Assembly: GCA_958496175.1 (NCBI GenBank)
Contig: OY292275.1
Coordinates: 51,537,701-51,601,700 of the forward strand
Origin: Sisyra terminalis
Taxonomy: Eukaryota; Arthropoda; Insecta; Neuroptera; Sisyridae
Direction of reading: 5' to 3'
DNA: 64,000 nt
Positions 1 through 12,836 of this stretch are shown piece by piece. Under the pieces are notes generated by a model. The model had not been told where the DNA came from. It did not search any database and saw nothing but the letters and a program-made list of their open reading frames with translations. Every line of letters begins with the position of its first letter. Within the stretch, counting starts at the first letter, position 1. A program made the position numbers and the translations under genes.

Positions 1-1240
1 AATCGCCGAATCATAAAAATTTACAATTTTTAAGATATTATATCTGCCCAGAAAAATAGAAACCCTGATAGGACCTCTTTATTGTTTACTTATTTTTCAC
101 AGGTAAATTAAAATTAATATCAATTCATTAGGTTTCCAGACGCTGGAAGCCGGAAATCATCAAGCTTTTAAGTCAATACTTTCAAAAAATTTGTTAAATT
201 GTTATAAACTTTAAACTCGCAAAAAACGTAAAACCTGTAACACTATTAATTGACTTTAATTATGAAATTGGATATAATTTTGGAGAATTGATAAATGGCA
301 ATTTCCGTCAATTCAAAATCTTAGTCAACCTTAGTTATATGAAAAAAGGAAAGTAATAATTTTCATTGGACAAGAACCAAATAATTCGTTGTGTTTGTAA
401 TATTATTCCCTTAACAGATGTCACTACCCTGCTTCAAACAATATGCTGCTACTGGGAAAGCGATTCTAAATATATTCAATTTAATATAAAAATTTAAAGC
501 TTTCCCCAATGATGAGCAGTATTTTTCTTTCATTTCCTATCCAAGCATCTGAAACTATCAAAGTCAAGCAATTAGTAGTTGTAAAATTTCGTCAACTCAC
601 ATTTGATCATTTTATCTAATTTTATCTAATAAATGATAAGTCAAGAAACTCCCAAGGCGATCCTATAAATAATTACTCATCCACACCTTAAAGATATCAA
701 AGTTAAATTTATTTTTCGACGACTTATGTTTAGGAAAATCTAAAAACATTCAGAAGAATGTGCATCGATCCTCAAAACTCAATTCACGTGATTAAAATAA
801 ATGTCCATTTTGGAATTTATACGAAAACTTTTAATTTATGATACAATTTTTTTAAGTGTTTGGCCTATTTTTTTATTAGTTTTTTTTTTAATTATAAATT
901 GTAAACATTGGATTGAATTATTTCTTTAAACATTTGGACAAGTAGTCAATAAATATCATTGCATGTTCGAGCAATAAAAATTATTACGAGTGTGGTGTAA
1001 AATTTAAGTATCACAGAATTATAAATAGAAACTTCAAAGTATAATTTTGTAATAGATAAAATGATTTTTTCCTCAATAAAAATGGAAAAACGGATGCTGT
1101 ATGAATCAGGATCGTTGGAAATAACGGAAATAATTTCACTTATTTTTTTATATAAATTAAATAAAATCGTAACAATTGAATCCTTGAAGATAAATCTGGG
1201 ATTTAGTGATACTCTAGTCTATTAATAGTCATCTTTATTA
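1..1240. other. AT-rich intergenic DNA, no gene seen
   Basis: No reading frame with recognisable protein similarity and no clear repeat structure was seen on either strand. The stretch is strongly A+T rich with short homopolymer runs. Confidence 0.5.
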
Positions 1241-1400
1241 GACACTAGCTGAATCCGGCAGACGTAGTCCTGCCAGTCTATGGTTGTGATTGGTGGTAAA
1301 TAAATAAATTAAATTTAGGATAAGAAGCTTATGAATTATAAGAATCACCTCCCTTATCAACCCGCAGAATCCTTCGCTGTACCAACTATAACGACCTTCC
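1241..1400. repeat. Possible dispersed repeat remnant
   Basis: The stretch beginning with the words ACTAGCTGAATCCGGCAGAC is more GC-rich than its surroundings and resembles sequence common in arthropod dispersed repeats with an ACTAGCTGA-type start. No boundaries, terminal repeats or coding sequence could be defined. This rests on recall of a pattern, so it is weak. Confidence 0.3.
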
Positions 1401-1711
1401 AGATATATATTTATCAATTACGTTTTGAGAAAATTTGCTGTACCTCTAACAATCACTGCACAATCATAACAATGTAGTATTGACAATTACTGGCTATTGT
1501 ATTGACCGTTGAAAAAGTCATTTTCTTGCAATCGCAGGTATGTTACTGACGTAAGAAAAAGATGAAAACAATTTTTGAAGCGGGTTTTTTATCGTAACAA
1601 AATTTGAGCTAAATCGATGCAGAAATTGTTGAGTTTTTGAAATCTACCCAAACCAATATAAAAATTTTATATATGTAGACAAATGATAGATTATTCATTG
1701 TTTATTTAAAT

Positions 1712-1946
1712 CAGAGGTTATCAGAGGTGACCAACCTGCGGACCCAAAAGCGCCCTTGACAATTTTTTCGATCCACGGTATGCATCAGACTTTTATAAAA
1801 TGTACACATTTTACTATGACCAAAGTGGTAAAAACCAATATCTACATTTAGTATGAGGAATTTGAGATATAACTTAAAAAGTGGCCCACGGAGTTATAAT
1901 GCATTTCCGAAGTGACCCGCAATATCATGTGGGATGGCGACCCCTG
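1712..1946. mobile_element. Short non-autonomous hAT-like element
   Basis: The left end reads CAGAGG..CAGAGGTGACCAACC and the right end reads GGCGACCCCTG, giving imperfect terminal inverted repeats of the hAT kind (CAG..CTG). Flanking 8-mers ATTTAAAT and ATTTCAAG match at 6 of 8 positions, consistent with a decayed 8-bp target duplication. It has no coding capacity. A related element lies at 58234-58451. Confidence 0.5.
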
Positions 1947-2830
1947 ATTTCAAGTATGCTGATTTTTCAATATCTTAAAAAAGAACAGATATTTAATTAA
2001 AGGGTTCAATTTATATCCAATTAATGGGTGTCTGTTTATTTATTTTAATCGGCCTTCTTCTGAATTCTACTTTTATTATTAACAATTAACCGTAAAAGGC
2101 AACCTTTTCTTCCGATGAAAAATTATTTGAACTTGATTACAAAGTTTCTGTCAAATCAGTAAAGCTGTCTTTAAATTGGAACCATAAGTGAAATCAGAAT
2201 AAAATATTGGTACTACTATTTAAATTGAACTTGTTTATGACCTTTATACTTTTATTTTGGCGAAACACTAAGATGTACCTGAAAACAAAATATTATCGAA
2301 TTCGATTAACCTGTTCTTAAATTGTACAATAGAATTCAAGGTGACAAATATTTACGTTCGATTGTGCTAACCTTTGTCCCATACTGATCAATATTGTGAG
2401 CAAAAGGGGTTGAATTCCAAAAAGGTGTGAATTTGAAAAGAATTTTACCTGCTCTCAACTGGCGATAATAAATAATATAGTTATGAGAAAAAGGTTGGTC
2501 AAAGGTTTCATTTATGGAATCGGAAAAAGGTTATAATATGATTATAATTGGCAACCTAAATAAATACCTCATAATAATAAATACCTCAAACTGGTTCAGA
2601 TTCTTTAAACGACATATTTATACCTGCCATTCTCTCATTTTGGCCTTCAAGCGTTTACTATGTTATTTCATATCACCAATTGAGCATATACTTGAATTTT
2701 TTGGGTATATACAGTTTAATTTTGAAAGTTTTGCGATTGTATTGAACTATAGAATTATGGGGAAAGTATTATAATAGCAATTCCTAACATTGGTCAAAGT
2801 ACAAAATACATCAAATGGTATATTAAAATG

Positions 2831-3525
2831 GTATATTAAACGGGTAAAATTATATAGTTAAATTCATTGCATTAGAGATACGCCCTTAATGGAGTTTTTA
2901 ATTTATTAATTTATCACTTTACAGATTGTGAAATACTTTACCTTGAATACAAAGGAAAGTCCAGAGCGGGAACCATAGGTCTCCTAAAAATCCACTAATT
3001 GGCGCTCAAAAAATTGATCAATGTTTTATAACCAAAATTTGGATTTTCAATAATCATTTCCTTATTAATCAAAAAATTTTGATTTACCAAAACCAGAAAC
3101 ATAGTTTGGGGAACAGTGACAACAGTGATCAACAGTGGACAACAATGAAAGTTTTTTTTTCCAGAATAAGACTTTGGGTCGTATTAAATGGGTAAAAAAA
3201 TAAAGTTAAATTCATTGCATTAGAGATATGTCCTTAACGGAGTTTTAAATGTATCACTATAGAGATTGTCAAATACTTTATCTTGAATACACAGGAAAGT
3301 CCAGAGCGGGAAACTCATGTCTCCCTAAAATCCACTAATTGGCGCCCAAAAAATTAATCAATGTTTTATAACCAAAGTTTGGTTTTGTCATAATCATTCC
3401 CTTATTAATCAAAAACTTTTGATTTACCAAAATCAGAAACATAGTTTGGGGAACAGTGACAACAGTGATCAACAGTGGACAACAATGAATTTTTTTTTTT
3501 CCAAAATAAGACTTTGGGTTGTAAA
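2831..3525. repeat. Direct tandem duplication, unit about 348 bp
   Basis: Two units lie head to tail, about 2831-3180 and 3181-3525. The shared word AGTTAAATTCATTGC occurs at 2856 and 3204, giving a period of 348 bp. Both units carry the blocks AAGTCCAGAGCGGGAA and AACAGTGATCAACAGTGGAC, and they look roughly 85-90 percent alike by eye. No open reading frame is conserved between them, so this looks like a non-coding duplication or repeat pair. Confidence 0.85.
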
Positions 3526-5844
3526 AGGTTTATAAGTAGATGATTTGATCAATTCTATCAATTGAAAGATCTTTTTCTAAGCAAGAAAAGCCAAATTAAA
3601 ATTAAATGTTTTTTGGTTGCAGTGACCATTTTCAATTTGTATGGAGTTTTCAAGTAATCAGTGATAATTAAGAAAATATAGTGAAAGAATAATAATTTAT
3701 GATAATGAAATAATCATTACAATTTGAAATTATTTTTGATATTTCCTTAAAATTTTTTACTCAATATGTCAGCTAATGAATGATTTATTTTTAGAAGCAA
3801 TAAAACTACCATACACTACCCACAAAAATGCCATAAAAAATTATAGCCATTATTCCATTACTCCTACCTTCAATGATTTATTATCTGAGACTTTCCTCAA
3901 AAACATCAAAATTTCTTTTTCAATTCACCACTATCCAACGCTAATTTATGTACAAGTTCAAATTTGATTGTTATCGCAATATTTCTCCTTGAACTTCAAT
4001 TCATAAAAGTTTTCTGTTGCATTCATGGCTGATAAAATCTAATTTGTAGCAATCAAATCTCAAAGTTATCGTAATAGTTTAAACCACTGAACAAAGAGCT
4101 TCGGTTTTCGCCACTGTAATTTGCATTAGAAGCCTTCAACTTCAATAAATTGTCAACTATTTTTAGCGACTTCGGTTTTATAAATTTTTTGAAGCAACTA
4201 GGTATAAACTATTAACCAATTTTTGATAAAAAAGGCTTTAGAACTCGAATAATAAACGGATTTTTCGTTGCTTTTATGTTAATTTTTTTTGTAATCTTTA
4301 AGTGTAAAGTATAATTTCTTTTGAGATCTTTAAAAGCGACATTCTTTTGAGTTAAAACTGCGTTATATATACATAACAGTCGCTTAGAATAATAATTATT
4401 TAACATGTAAATGATTTCAATTTAGACCAATTGACGTTCGCACGTCTTACGCCAATGTGTAGGCGACCCATTTTGCTGTTAAGCTATCAGAAAAAGTCAA
4501 CTGGATTCTTCCTAGTATGGTAATAATTCCGACCAACGTTTACGCTTGATAAAATCAAATTAGAGCTATTAATTTGCAATAAATAAATCGAGACAATTGC
4601 ATTTTTTGTTTTTATTAGCATTCGTGTGCTCGATGATGATTTCGTCTCAATTAAGTTGCTCTTTTGCAAAGCTAATGACTTTGGATTTGCTTATTCAACA
4701 AAGACGAATTTGATTTAGAAAAATAGCATATGAACGTACAGGACGTCGACGAAACTATGATTAAATAATAACGCTTTATATTCATTCACGAGATAATCAT
4801 CAATTTACATTCGTAAATTTAATTTCAATAGAAAATCTTAATCTCTGTGCATTTTTTCTTTGAAAAAAACAGTTCTTTTTCAGTCAACGATTAATAAATT
4901 AGTTAAATTTGGAAAAAAAATGGATTCAATCCAACAATTAAAGATACAATAATTAATTATAATTTTGATGCATTTTTTAACGAGCCAAACTTATTCCTAA
5001 TTAATTCTCACATTAAAAACAGTCTTCAAATTCATTTTGGTATTCTACTTTCTTTCAATTTGTAATTCAATCTCACAAAGAAGTAGGTGTCACATTAATT
5101 GAGTTCCCCTTTTCTGTATTCTTTTATTTCCATAACAAACGGTAATGATCTCATAGACAAATTTTGTTAAGCAAGTATGATCCACTTGGAATTTTTCTTC
5201 TGTATTCAACTCCAATTTTATGTTTCGGGTTTTGTTTCGCAATCGTTTTGTCTTGGCATTGGCACTTAAGTGATTTTATAAAGGGAAAAGTCGATGAAAT
5301 AAATTGTTTCATTTTTTCTATTTGGATTAATAAAGGAGCGGAGAAAATGAAAAAAATTCTGCGACAAGTTGGTCATTTGTAATTATTTGAGATCAATGTG
5401 TCAGACGTTGCGAATTGAATGATGTATGATATGTTTTAATTAGTGGTAGGAGTTTTATGTATGAAATTTAATCGAATAATTTGTTGGTTGAAGATAACAG
5501 TTTTTCTGAAAACTGAAAAAAATTTGGTCTATAGTGACTCCAAAAATTCATTTCGCTTATTTAAAAACATCCCGAGAAATCTATGCATAGTAATTTTAAA
5601 AATTCTACAGAACGAAGGACACTATATAATTCATAAAATAAAACAATATATATTCATCATTGTTGTAATATTATAGTTTTGCAGTTACTTTACACAGAAA
5701 TTCCTTAGATTTGCAACTTATTTACAAAGCCATAAATGTTTTGTTTGGATTGAAAATATTTTATTTATTCTGAGGCATAAAATATGTAAAAATAATGAAC
5801 AATTTATTTCATATTATTTTTGGCTCATATAATCGCGTTTTGCC
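3526..5844. other. Intergenic DNA, no gene seen
   Basis: Short reading frames in this stretch have the low-complexity composition expected of A+T-rich DNA and no recognisable domain. No inverted or tandem repeat of note was seen. Confidence 0.45.
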
Positions 5845-5848
5845 TTAA

Positions 5849-6032
5849 AACAGGCCATTCACGCTCCGACTTGCAGTCCAACTAGTGGTTCAACTTTCGA
5901 TGTCGGATCTAAAGTCGGACCGTGAATGGTGCTGTTGGAAGGTGGATGTCTAGTCGGACTAGTCGGATCATTTAGGCGATCCAACTAGTAGTCCGACTAA
6001 CAGTATTGCAAGTCGGAGCGTAAATGGCCTGC
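5849..6032. mobile_element. TTAA-flanked short inverted-repeat element, copy 1
   Basis: An 184-bp non-coding element with terminal inverted repeats of about 30 bp containing CAGGCCATTCACGCTCCGAC. It is bordered by TTAA at 5845-5848 and TTAA at 6033-6036, the target duplication typical of piggyBac-type insertion. Subterminal words such as AGTCGGA and TCCAACTAG recur in both orientations inside. A second copy lies at 63275-63417. Confidence 0.8.
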
Positions 6033-6059
6033 TTAAGTATTGCTATGGAATGATTAGGA

Positions 6060-6520
6060 ATGAATAGAAATTGAAAAACCATTGTTTCGCTGCAGTAAAA
6101 TTTGGATTGTTGTTTTTCAACCATTCTTGATTGACACAGACTTTATGAGATGGCGCTAACGCTTGCTGAAATATCCATGGTCTGTTATCGAAATGTTTAT
6201 CTCCTATAGATTCAAGGCAACATCCAGAATTGTTTTTCGGGAATAATTTCCCATCAATTTTTACTCCACGTTGAATAAAACCGATTAGAGAACCATTTTT
6301 GGCGGTTACAACAGCTTCTCAGATCATTACCTGTGATGGATGTTGTTTTCTGATAGTCAATCTTTGGTTCAAACTGTAATGTGTGCGTTTAGTAAAGTAA
6401 ACATAATCGTTTTGCAAATTTACCAATTGCTGGTTGGAAAAAAACTTCATCGGAAAATACAATTTGGAAAACTGTCCACTTTTGAGCAAATGAAGCAACT
6501 TCTTGGTTCATTCCTGGTAT
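6060..6520 (-). pseudogene. mariner/Tc1-type transposase remnant
   Basis: Read on the minus strand, the segment between about 6297 and 6110 gives a continuous frame of the kind IQRGVKIDGKLFPKN followed by PWIFQQALAPSHKV and then QEWLKNNNPNF. This matches the region around the second catalytic aspartate of mariner-family transposases, whose usual form is FQQDSAPAH..QEWL. The aspartate after QQ is replaced by A, so the copy cannot be active. Upstream on the same strand, SDEVFF-like residues near 6440 mark the first aspartate block (SDE), separated by frameshifts and stops. Terminal repeats were not found. Confidence 0.75.
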
Positions 6521-6539
6521 TATTGTAAACAATAATACC

Positions 6540-7300
6540 TAGCAATCAAATAGCATCCTAAGTGTAATCATGGGGATTAATGGGTGTAAGTCACATTTTC
6601 CAACATTTTGACTGAAGTCTGAATTTATGATCTAGAAGAGCTAATCTGTTGAAATGAAAGGTGCACTAAATCACAACCATAATATTTCACCCTTAATATT
6701 CAGTTCGTTCTCTGCACAAAAATGAGAAAAATCTTTTCCTCTCAACATTGGATCTACCCATTTTTTCCTTCTTATCTTCTACCTTCTTATCATTTATGAT
6801 CGTTTATTGGACGCTACTTCTTTTTCATAGTTCTACGTTTGATCTTATAATTTTCTCTATTCTATAGCTGCATATAATTCCTTTAGGTAGCTAATAGTCG
6901 AGTAGAATTTTTAAAGTAATGACTATTGGTACCCCACCGAGAGTTCCACTTTAAACTCTAAACCCACTGTATCATTGCTTACTCTTCTTCTTGTGTCTCT
7001 TCAACGCTGAAGATTGGCAATCATCGTAGCAAACAACATTATGCTAATTATACATAGGATACTCCGGGAAGCTTTGAATGCAGCTATTTCCCGTTGTTTT
7101 CTGCGTCTTAATACAATTAACTCTTGCTGGTGAGTTCTTTCACCTTGGGGGCCGGTTTCTCATCCCTAAGATAAAAGTGTTCCCTACACAAGACATTGGG
7201 TTTTGTGGTATTCCGATCCTGTATTACATCTTTGTGAAATTCACCTCTTTGTATATCTTTGTATGTCACCTCTTTGTCTTTACATATATTTGATTCATGA
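6540..7300. other. Intergenic DNA, no gene seen
   Basis: Short frames here, including one at 7078-7293, have no recognisable domain and no splice-supported neighbours. Possibly the continuation of a transposon remnant, but nothing diagnostic was seen. Confidence 0.4.
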
Positions 7301-7485
7301 GACCCTTTTTTAATTGTTACTTACCGTCGCATTAACTTTAGCGAGCAATCATTATATAAGTCTCTAGTGACTTTAGGGTTAATCGAAAAAAAGCGAAAAT
7401 TTGCTCTACACGAGGATCGAACCCAACACCTACGAGTTTTGGAGTGGTTACCATGATCACTCGACCAGTAGGCTTCATGGGACAA
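7300..7485 (-). mobile_element. tRNA-derived SINE-like unit
   Basis: On the minus strand the segment 7480-7400 has a tRNA-like head. The B-box word GGTTCGATCCT at about 7419-7409 matches the Pol III consensus GGTTCRANTCC at 10 of 11 positions, and an A-box-like TGGTCGAGTGATCATGG lies about 40 bases upstream near 7470. The T-arm can only form a weak stem (with G-U pairs), and the acceptor arm does not close, so this is a SINE head or decayed tRNA copy and not a functional tRNA gene. The 3' body was not delimited. Confidence 0.5.
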
Positions 7486-9712
7486 ATTGTATTGGTAATC
7501 CGGTAGACAAACTCAGGTCTATATATTATTGTATGTATTTAGTTGAAAATAAAGTTTCAATGTTTTTTAGAAAACTTAATCTCGAATCAGAATTTCCGTT
7601 CCAAATCTGAGATACATAAATAATTCCCGTATAAGTTCAAGTTTGGTGCTTAGTTGAACGATTAAAAAAATTACCTTAAAAGATGAAGGTTTCTTCTTTT
7701 TCTGGTCCCCCTGTAGCGTTTAAGACCATCATGGCTATTTTAATTTTTAATATCACAGAAGAAAAACCCTCTCGTGCTTTTTCCGAGCTACCCACAAAGG
7801 TTGGCTAGCCAGGATATCTTTCTTATTCCCAGAGCTCTTCTTCCTTTACTTCGATCCTGAATGATAAGTTGGAAAAGCTGATATTTCTTATAATACATGA
7901 TGTTGTTGAAGATCATCAATTTTCTCATCTTTACGGAAATCATTAGTTTTTTTTTTTTGGAATTTAGTATCGTTGGTTGTATCGTTTAATATGTTTTCAT
8001 TTCACACGTGATCCCTTCAAGTTATCTTCAGAACTCCCACATTTCAAATGTGTCAATTGTTTCTTCCAATCTCTGTGTAAAAGTTTATCCTCCCATTCTA
8101 TACCCAATAGTAGAGCACCTACCGCTTGACCATTTTCAACTTTAATACAAGGGAAATAGATCCCCAAAGGTTTTCAATGGAGCCTCGTATGTTTGATACA
8201 ATGTAACACCATATAAATTTGTTTTATGAATAAAAATATACATCTGTATAAAAATATATTATTTTAAAACATTGTTTAATAATTAATACGAGTACAAAAA
8301 CAAAATTTATAATCTCTCTTACGATTGGTAATAAAGTTTGTAAGAAAAACAAATATTTTTGGAGTAATGCTTATTCCTAGTTGAACTCTATGTAGAAAAG
8401 TAAAGACCAATAATTGCCTTCAATATTTAAGTAACATTTTTTTTTTCAGATGATCTATTCTGATCAATCTTTAAATGGCGTTCCTAATTACAATATTTAC
8501 AATATTTTAGGTAACGTTTCAATTAAAGTAAAACATCGTTACCAAATCTTTAATTTTTTTCATAATTTATAAATATTTTCAATTGATAATTCCTTGCTTC
8601 ATTTTATTGTTATAAAAAGTTTAAACTTTAACTTACCAGTAGTTTCTAACTTCTAAATATTCTAAAATATCATACAACAAGGATGTTAATTTCCTATAAA
8701 TATATCATATATGCAAGTGCATATGATATCCTCTAAATTCTAAAACATTTAAATACAAGCAATGGCTAACGTTTTGTTTGACCTTAGCATTAATTAATCT
8801 TTGACGAGTTGATATAACTCATTGAAAATTATTGTAAATAATTATATTTGTGTGAAATTTAAATTATCAAAACAATTACTATACTGAACAAACAGTAGCA
8901 ATGTAAATAATTGATAACTGTGAAGTGACAATTTTGAATATATTTCTATAAAATAAATTAATAAAATTTGGTGATAAAGGTAGTAATTGCAATCATAAAA
9001 TTGTCTATGTTCTTTTTTATTGCAGCGCAATTAAAATCTACCTATGAAATTACATCAGGTTTTTTTTTCGGAAAATCTATTACAATATCAATAGGGAAAT
9101 CTGCATAGATCAGATCGTGTTACCGTTTTATTTTATGCTTGTTCCGCTTCAATCGAATTATTACCATTGTGCTGCTGGCGATTTTGTCACATTGGACTCT
9201 TTCAGGAAATACGTTTTATTTAAATTTCAATGTATTTAAATTAAAGAAGAGATATTTGAACGCAAATTAGGGCAATCAAATCTTTATGACGCATTATCGT
9301 TGTCAGATCGATACTATCGATCGTTTTGCTCAATTGAAAATTTGCAACAAAGCTTCAATACCTAATAAAGAGATTTAGATCAGTGATTTTCATGTTATGA
9401 TATCTTTTTTTTAGTATTTGCATTATTTGATGATTCTTCTGGTCAGTAACTTTAGTTGATTTGAATAAGCCACACCTTTGCTTGAAAATCGATTCAATTG
9501 ATCAATTGTTTGGCTTTTGATTTGATCATAATTTCTATTGATTTGTCTCTATGGCAAAAAATATATTTCACATTGTCTCATCCTCTAAATTTAAACATCA
9601 TTTAGTATATCAAACTATAAAAAGTTCAAAAAAATTTAAAAATATATTTGGTTGATACTCATCAAATTCCGAAATAAGATAGAAAAAAAATTAATATATA
9701 TAATATATATAT
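7486..9712. other. AT-rich intergenic DNA, no gene seen
   Basis: No gene-like frame and no repeat boundary was recognised in this stretch. Several poly-T tracts of 9-10 bases occur. Confidence 0.45.
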
Positions 9713-10518
9713 ATTAGGGTGATTTTTTTTTTTGACTTTTTTTGGTCCCATTGTGAAATTTTGTTGGAAATACCAAAAGAAAAAACAATCCCTGAAAGTT
9801 TGAGCCCTTAATATTAATTTTAAGTCCTCGACCAAGACGTGTAAAGATTTCCCATTGAAAATACACGGAAACTTTGATTTTTTATTTTTAAATTTCTATA
9901 TCTCAGCGACATTTCATGGGATCGCTTTTATCGAAGATGGTTTTTTCTCAGGATTAAACGCTCTACAATAGTGCCCATTGCGATAAAGTCGTAACTCACA
10001 CCGGTGAGGTAGTACGGGCCACTGAACCTGATTTTTCCATAAAATTCAAGGCTTAATATCTCGTTTAATATTGATCTTCGCGATTTGGTCTACAGGAACT
10101 TTTTGGTAGGAAATCAAATTCTCTACAAGTTTTTCATTTATAATTTTTCCGTAGCTCTTGTTATTTACGAGATAAATGCAAAAAAAAACGAATTTTATGG
10201 AAAAATCAGATTCAGTACTACCTCACCGGTGTGAGTTACGACTTTGTCGTAATGGGCACTTTGGTAAAGCGTTTAATTCTGAGGAAAAACCATTTTCGGT
10301 AAAAGCGATCCCATGAAATGCCGCTGAGATATAAAAATTTAAAAATAAAAAATCAGAGTTTCCGTGTATTTTCAATGGGAAATCTTTACACGTCTTGGTC
10401 GAGGACTTAAAATTAATATTAAAGGCTCAAACTTTCAGGGATTTTTTTTTTTTGGTATTTCCAACAAAATTCCACGATGGGACCAAAAAAAGTCAAAAAA
10501 AAAAAGTCACTCTAATAA
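9713..10518. mobile_element. Large foldback element with arms of about 350 bp
   Basis: Two arms, about 9713-10067 and 10167-10518, are near-perfect reverse complements separated by about 100 bp. The outer ends read ATTAGGGTGA and TCACTCTAAT, and the arms share words such as GGTCCCAT, GACCAAGACGTGTAAAG and CTCACACCGGTGAGGTAGTA. The element is bordered by TA-rich DNA, compatible with TA target duplication. There is no coding capacity, so it is a non-autonomous foldback transposon of unassigned superfamily. Confidence 0.85.
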
Positions 10519-10927
10519 GTATGTATATTATTTTGGTTAATTTAGTAGTATTTGGGTAACTAAATTTTATCAACATAGTGGTCCCCAGAATTAACATATT
10601 TTAAACGAATTATAAGGACGATTTATAATTTTGAAAGTAAGAAAATAGTTTTTATTGGCCATACCGTCATTTAATCGTTTTTGTTATAGTTTGATTCATA
10701 AACACAATATTCCTTTGTAAAGTATTATTTATTGTTCTGCCCCGACAAAATGAACTACTTGTAGATATCTCTGCCATGTACTTAGAGCAATAATTTTCCC
10801 GTAAGTCAATATGAATAATGGTCTCATTTTTAAGCAGAAAAAAACAGCGAATTTAAGGATTAAATAAACAAAGAAATTAAAAAAATATTCATGTTCGACT
10901 AGTTTAAAAGCCATTACCTCCTATAAC

Positions 10928-10964
10928 GTCATTCCCTCGTTTCAATTTGAAATGAGGGAATGAC
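10928..10964. repeat. Near-perfect 37-bp palindrome
   Basis: GTCATTCCCTCGTTTCAA is followed, after one base, by its reverse complement with a single mismatch (TTGAAATGAGGGAATGAC). It can form an 18-bp hairpin. No poly-T tract follows and no gene is adjacent, so its role is unknown; it may be the remnant of a tiny inverted-repeat element. Confidence 0.7.
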
Positions 10965-11595
10965 GAAATAAAGTATAACTTTAAAAATTTTAGTATATAA
11001 ACTTTTGTTATTTCTGAATTTTTGTGTAAGTTTACTAACCCTGATAACCTATTTTCCTGTGCAATTATTATAAAGATATTGTAAAAACCTCTATTCTTTT
11101 CCAATGTGAGTACATGATGACTAAAAATGTAAACTTCTTTACATATAATTTTAAATTTTAATTTTATTTTTATTTTAATTAATTTTTATTTTAATTTTAA
11201 TAATTTTTTTTTTATTTTGGGATAGATACTCTAACACGTGTAAGATAACTTAAATATAGGAAATAATAGATATTGTTGCTAACAATCGATGCTAAAAATC
11301 AATAAGACCCTTTTTGAATGATTACAAAGGCGTTCATATATCAACTGTTATTAAAGGTATTAGGGATTAATTTTATTTTATTGAACACAAAAAAATATAT
11401 TTTAAAACTTGTTCTTTACTTTTCATTCCAAACTCTACAGTGTTTTGAAATTTTTCTATTATGTTTTTAATCGATTAATTAAATTCGCAAATAATTTTTT
11501 TCAAATATTTTTTATTTAGAAGTTTAAAAACGTGCTAATCTTAAGTTTGGGATATATTGAGGCAATGATTTTCAGGGTACTATTTATATATTATT

Positions 11596-11993
11596 CTATA
11601 GAAATATACATATGGTTCAAAAATTAGAATCAACACCATTAGCTTAAGTAATGTTCTTTTCAAAAAAAAAAAAAAAATTTATCATCACAGGTCGCTTAGA
11701 TTTTCATTAAAACTAAAGGAAAAGAATTTCGATATTTCGTGAGAATCACCCATTTAAATTTTGAATTACCCAAAACCAGTATTAGCCTTGCCACTAATAT
11801 TATTCTATAAAGATATTCATATAGTTCAAAAACCAACACTATTAGCCCAAGTAATGATCTTTTCAAAGAAAAAAAATTATCATCCCAAGTCAATTAGATT
11901 TTGTTAAAATTAAAGGATAAGAATTTCGACATTTCATAAGAATCACCCATTTAAATTTTGAATTACCCAAAATCAGTATTAATCTAGCCACTG
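11596..11993. repeat. Direct tandem duplication, unit about 197 bp
   Basis: Two adjacent units share the words GAATCACCCATTTAAATTTT (from 11743 and from 11940, spacing 197 bp), AAGTAATG.TCTTTTCAAA and TTGCCACT/CTAGCCACT at their ends. Neither unit codes for a recognisable protein; matching short frames on the minus strand are a by-product of the duplication. Confidence 0.8.
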
Positions 11994-11999
11994 AAGTAA

Positions 12000-12836
12000 T
12001 AGCTGTACTATTACCTACATTTAAACAAACTTCTTCTGACCAAAAGATATTTCGAAATTTTCCAAGTTTAATAGAAAAAATTACTGAATTTTTTTTTTGT
12101 TTGTATAGTTTTCTATACAAGGAAGCAATTTTCGGCGATGATAAAAATTTTCATAAAATTGTAATAAAAAACTTAAATATACGAGTTTAGTACTAGTTTT
12201 CCTGCTTATGCCTCAAAAAATACCATGCAAGATGAAATCATAAATGTTTTTAAACTCCAGGACTCAAATTATCGAACAAAACACCCATTTTTTAATGCCA
12301 TAGTAATAAATTTATTATCAGGGGAATTACATTAAAAATCGTTTGTTTTCGAAGAGAATTCAAGGACATTTTATACAATGAATACAAAAAAAAGTATTTT
12401 TTCGCTAGTCCATGAAGATTAACGAAAAAGTAAACATTTTTTCTTTTGAAAATTCTGACGTCATCCTCTGGAAATTACGTTGTATATTAGACGTGTTGAC
12501 GCCATAGAAGCATGTCCGTGTTTACATTTGATTTGCAGTCTTTCCAGAACGAATTCCATTCCCTAATTTGTTGTCAAGTCAGAGTGGGAGGACAATAATT
12601 TGCTCTCTAATACACTAGAATGATAAAATTGTGAATGAAACTAGTTTGTTCCTCCTAGCTGGCCTCCCGCATCAACGTCTATTTTCTCAGCATAAAGCTT
12701 CCTTTCCCAACCGAGTCCATCGAGGACACTCCATGCACCATTCCCATATATGCATATGATGGGCCAGTTATAGTTTCTCAAAGCCAATTTGTGAGGAAAA
12801 GTCATTGTTTTCGTTTCGGAATTTCGGCCACCGACA
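12000..12836. other. Region upstream of the Borderless-like gene
   Basis: This should contain the promoter and 5' untranslated region of the gene that starts at 12837. GC content rises from about 12540 toward the start codon, as expected for transcribed leader sequence. No TATA box could be assigned with confidence. A minus-strand reading frame at 12641-12847 overlaps the leader and first codons and is probably a shadow. Confidence 0.4.

Noticed and set aside
7078..7293. A 71-codon plus-strand frame with hydrophobic composition
   Set aside because: Hydrophobicity follows from T-rich DNA; no splice-supported neighbours or domain were found.
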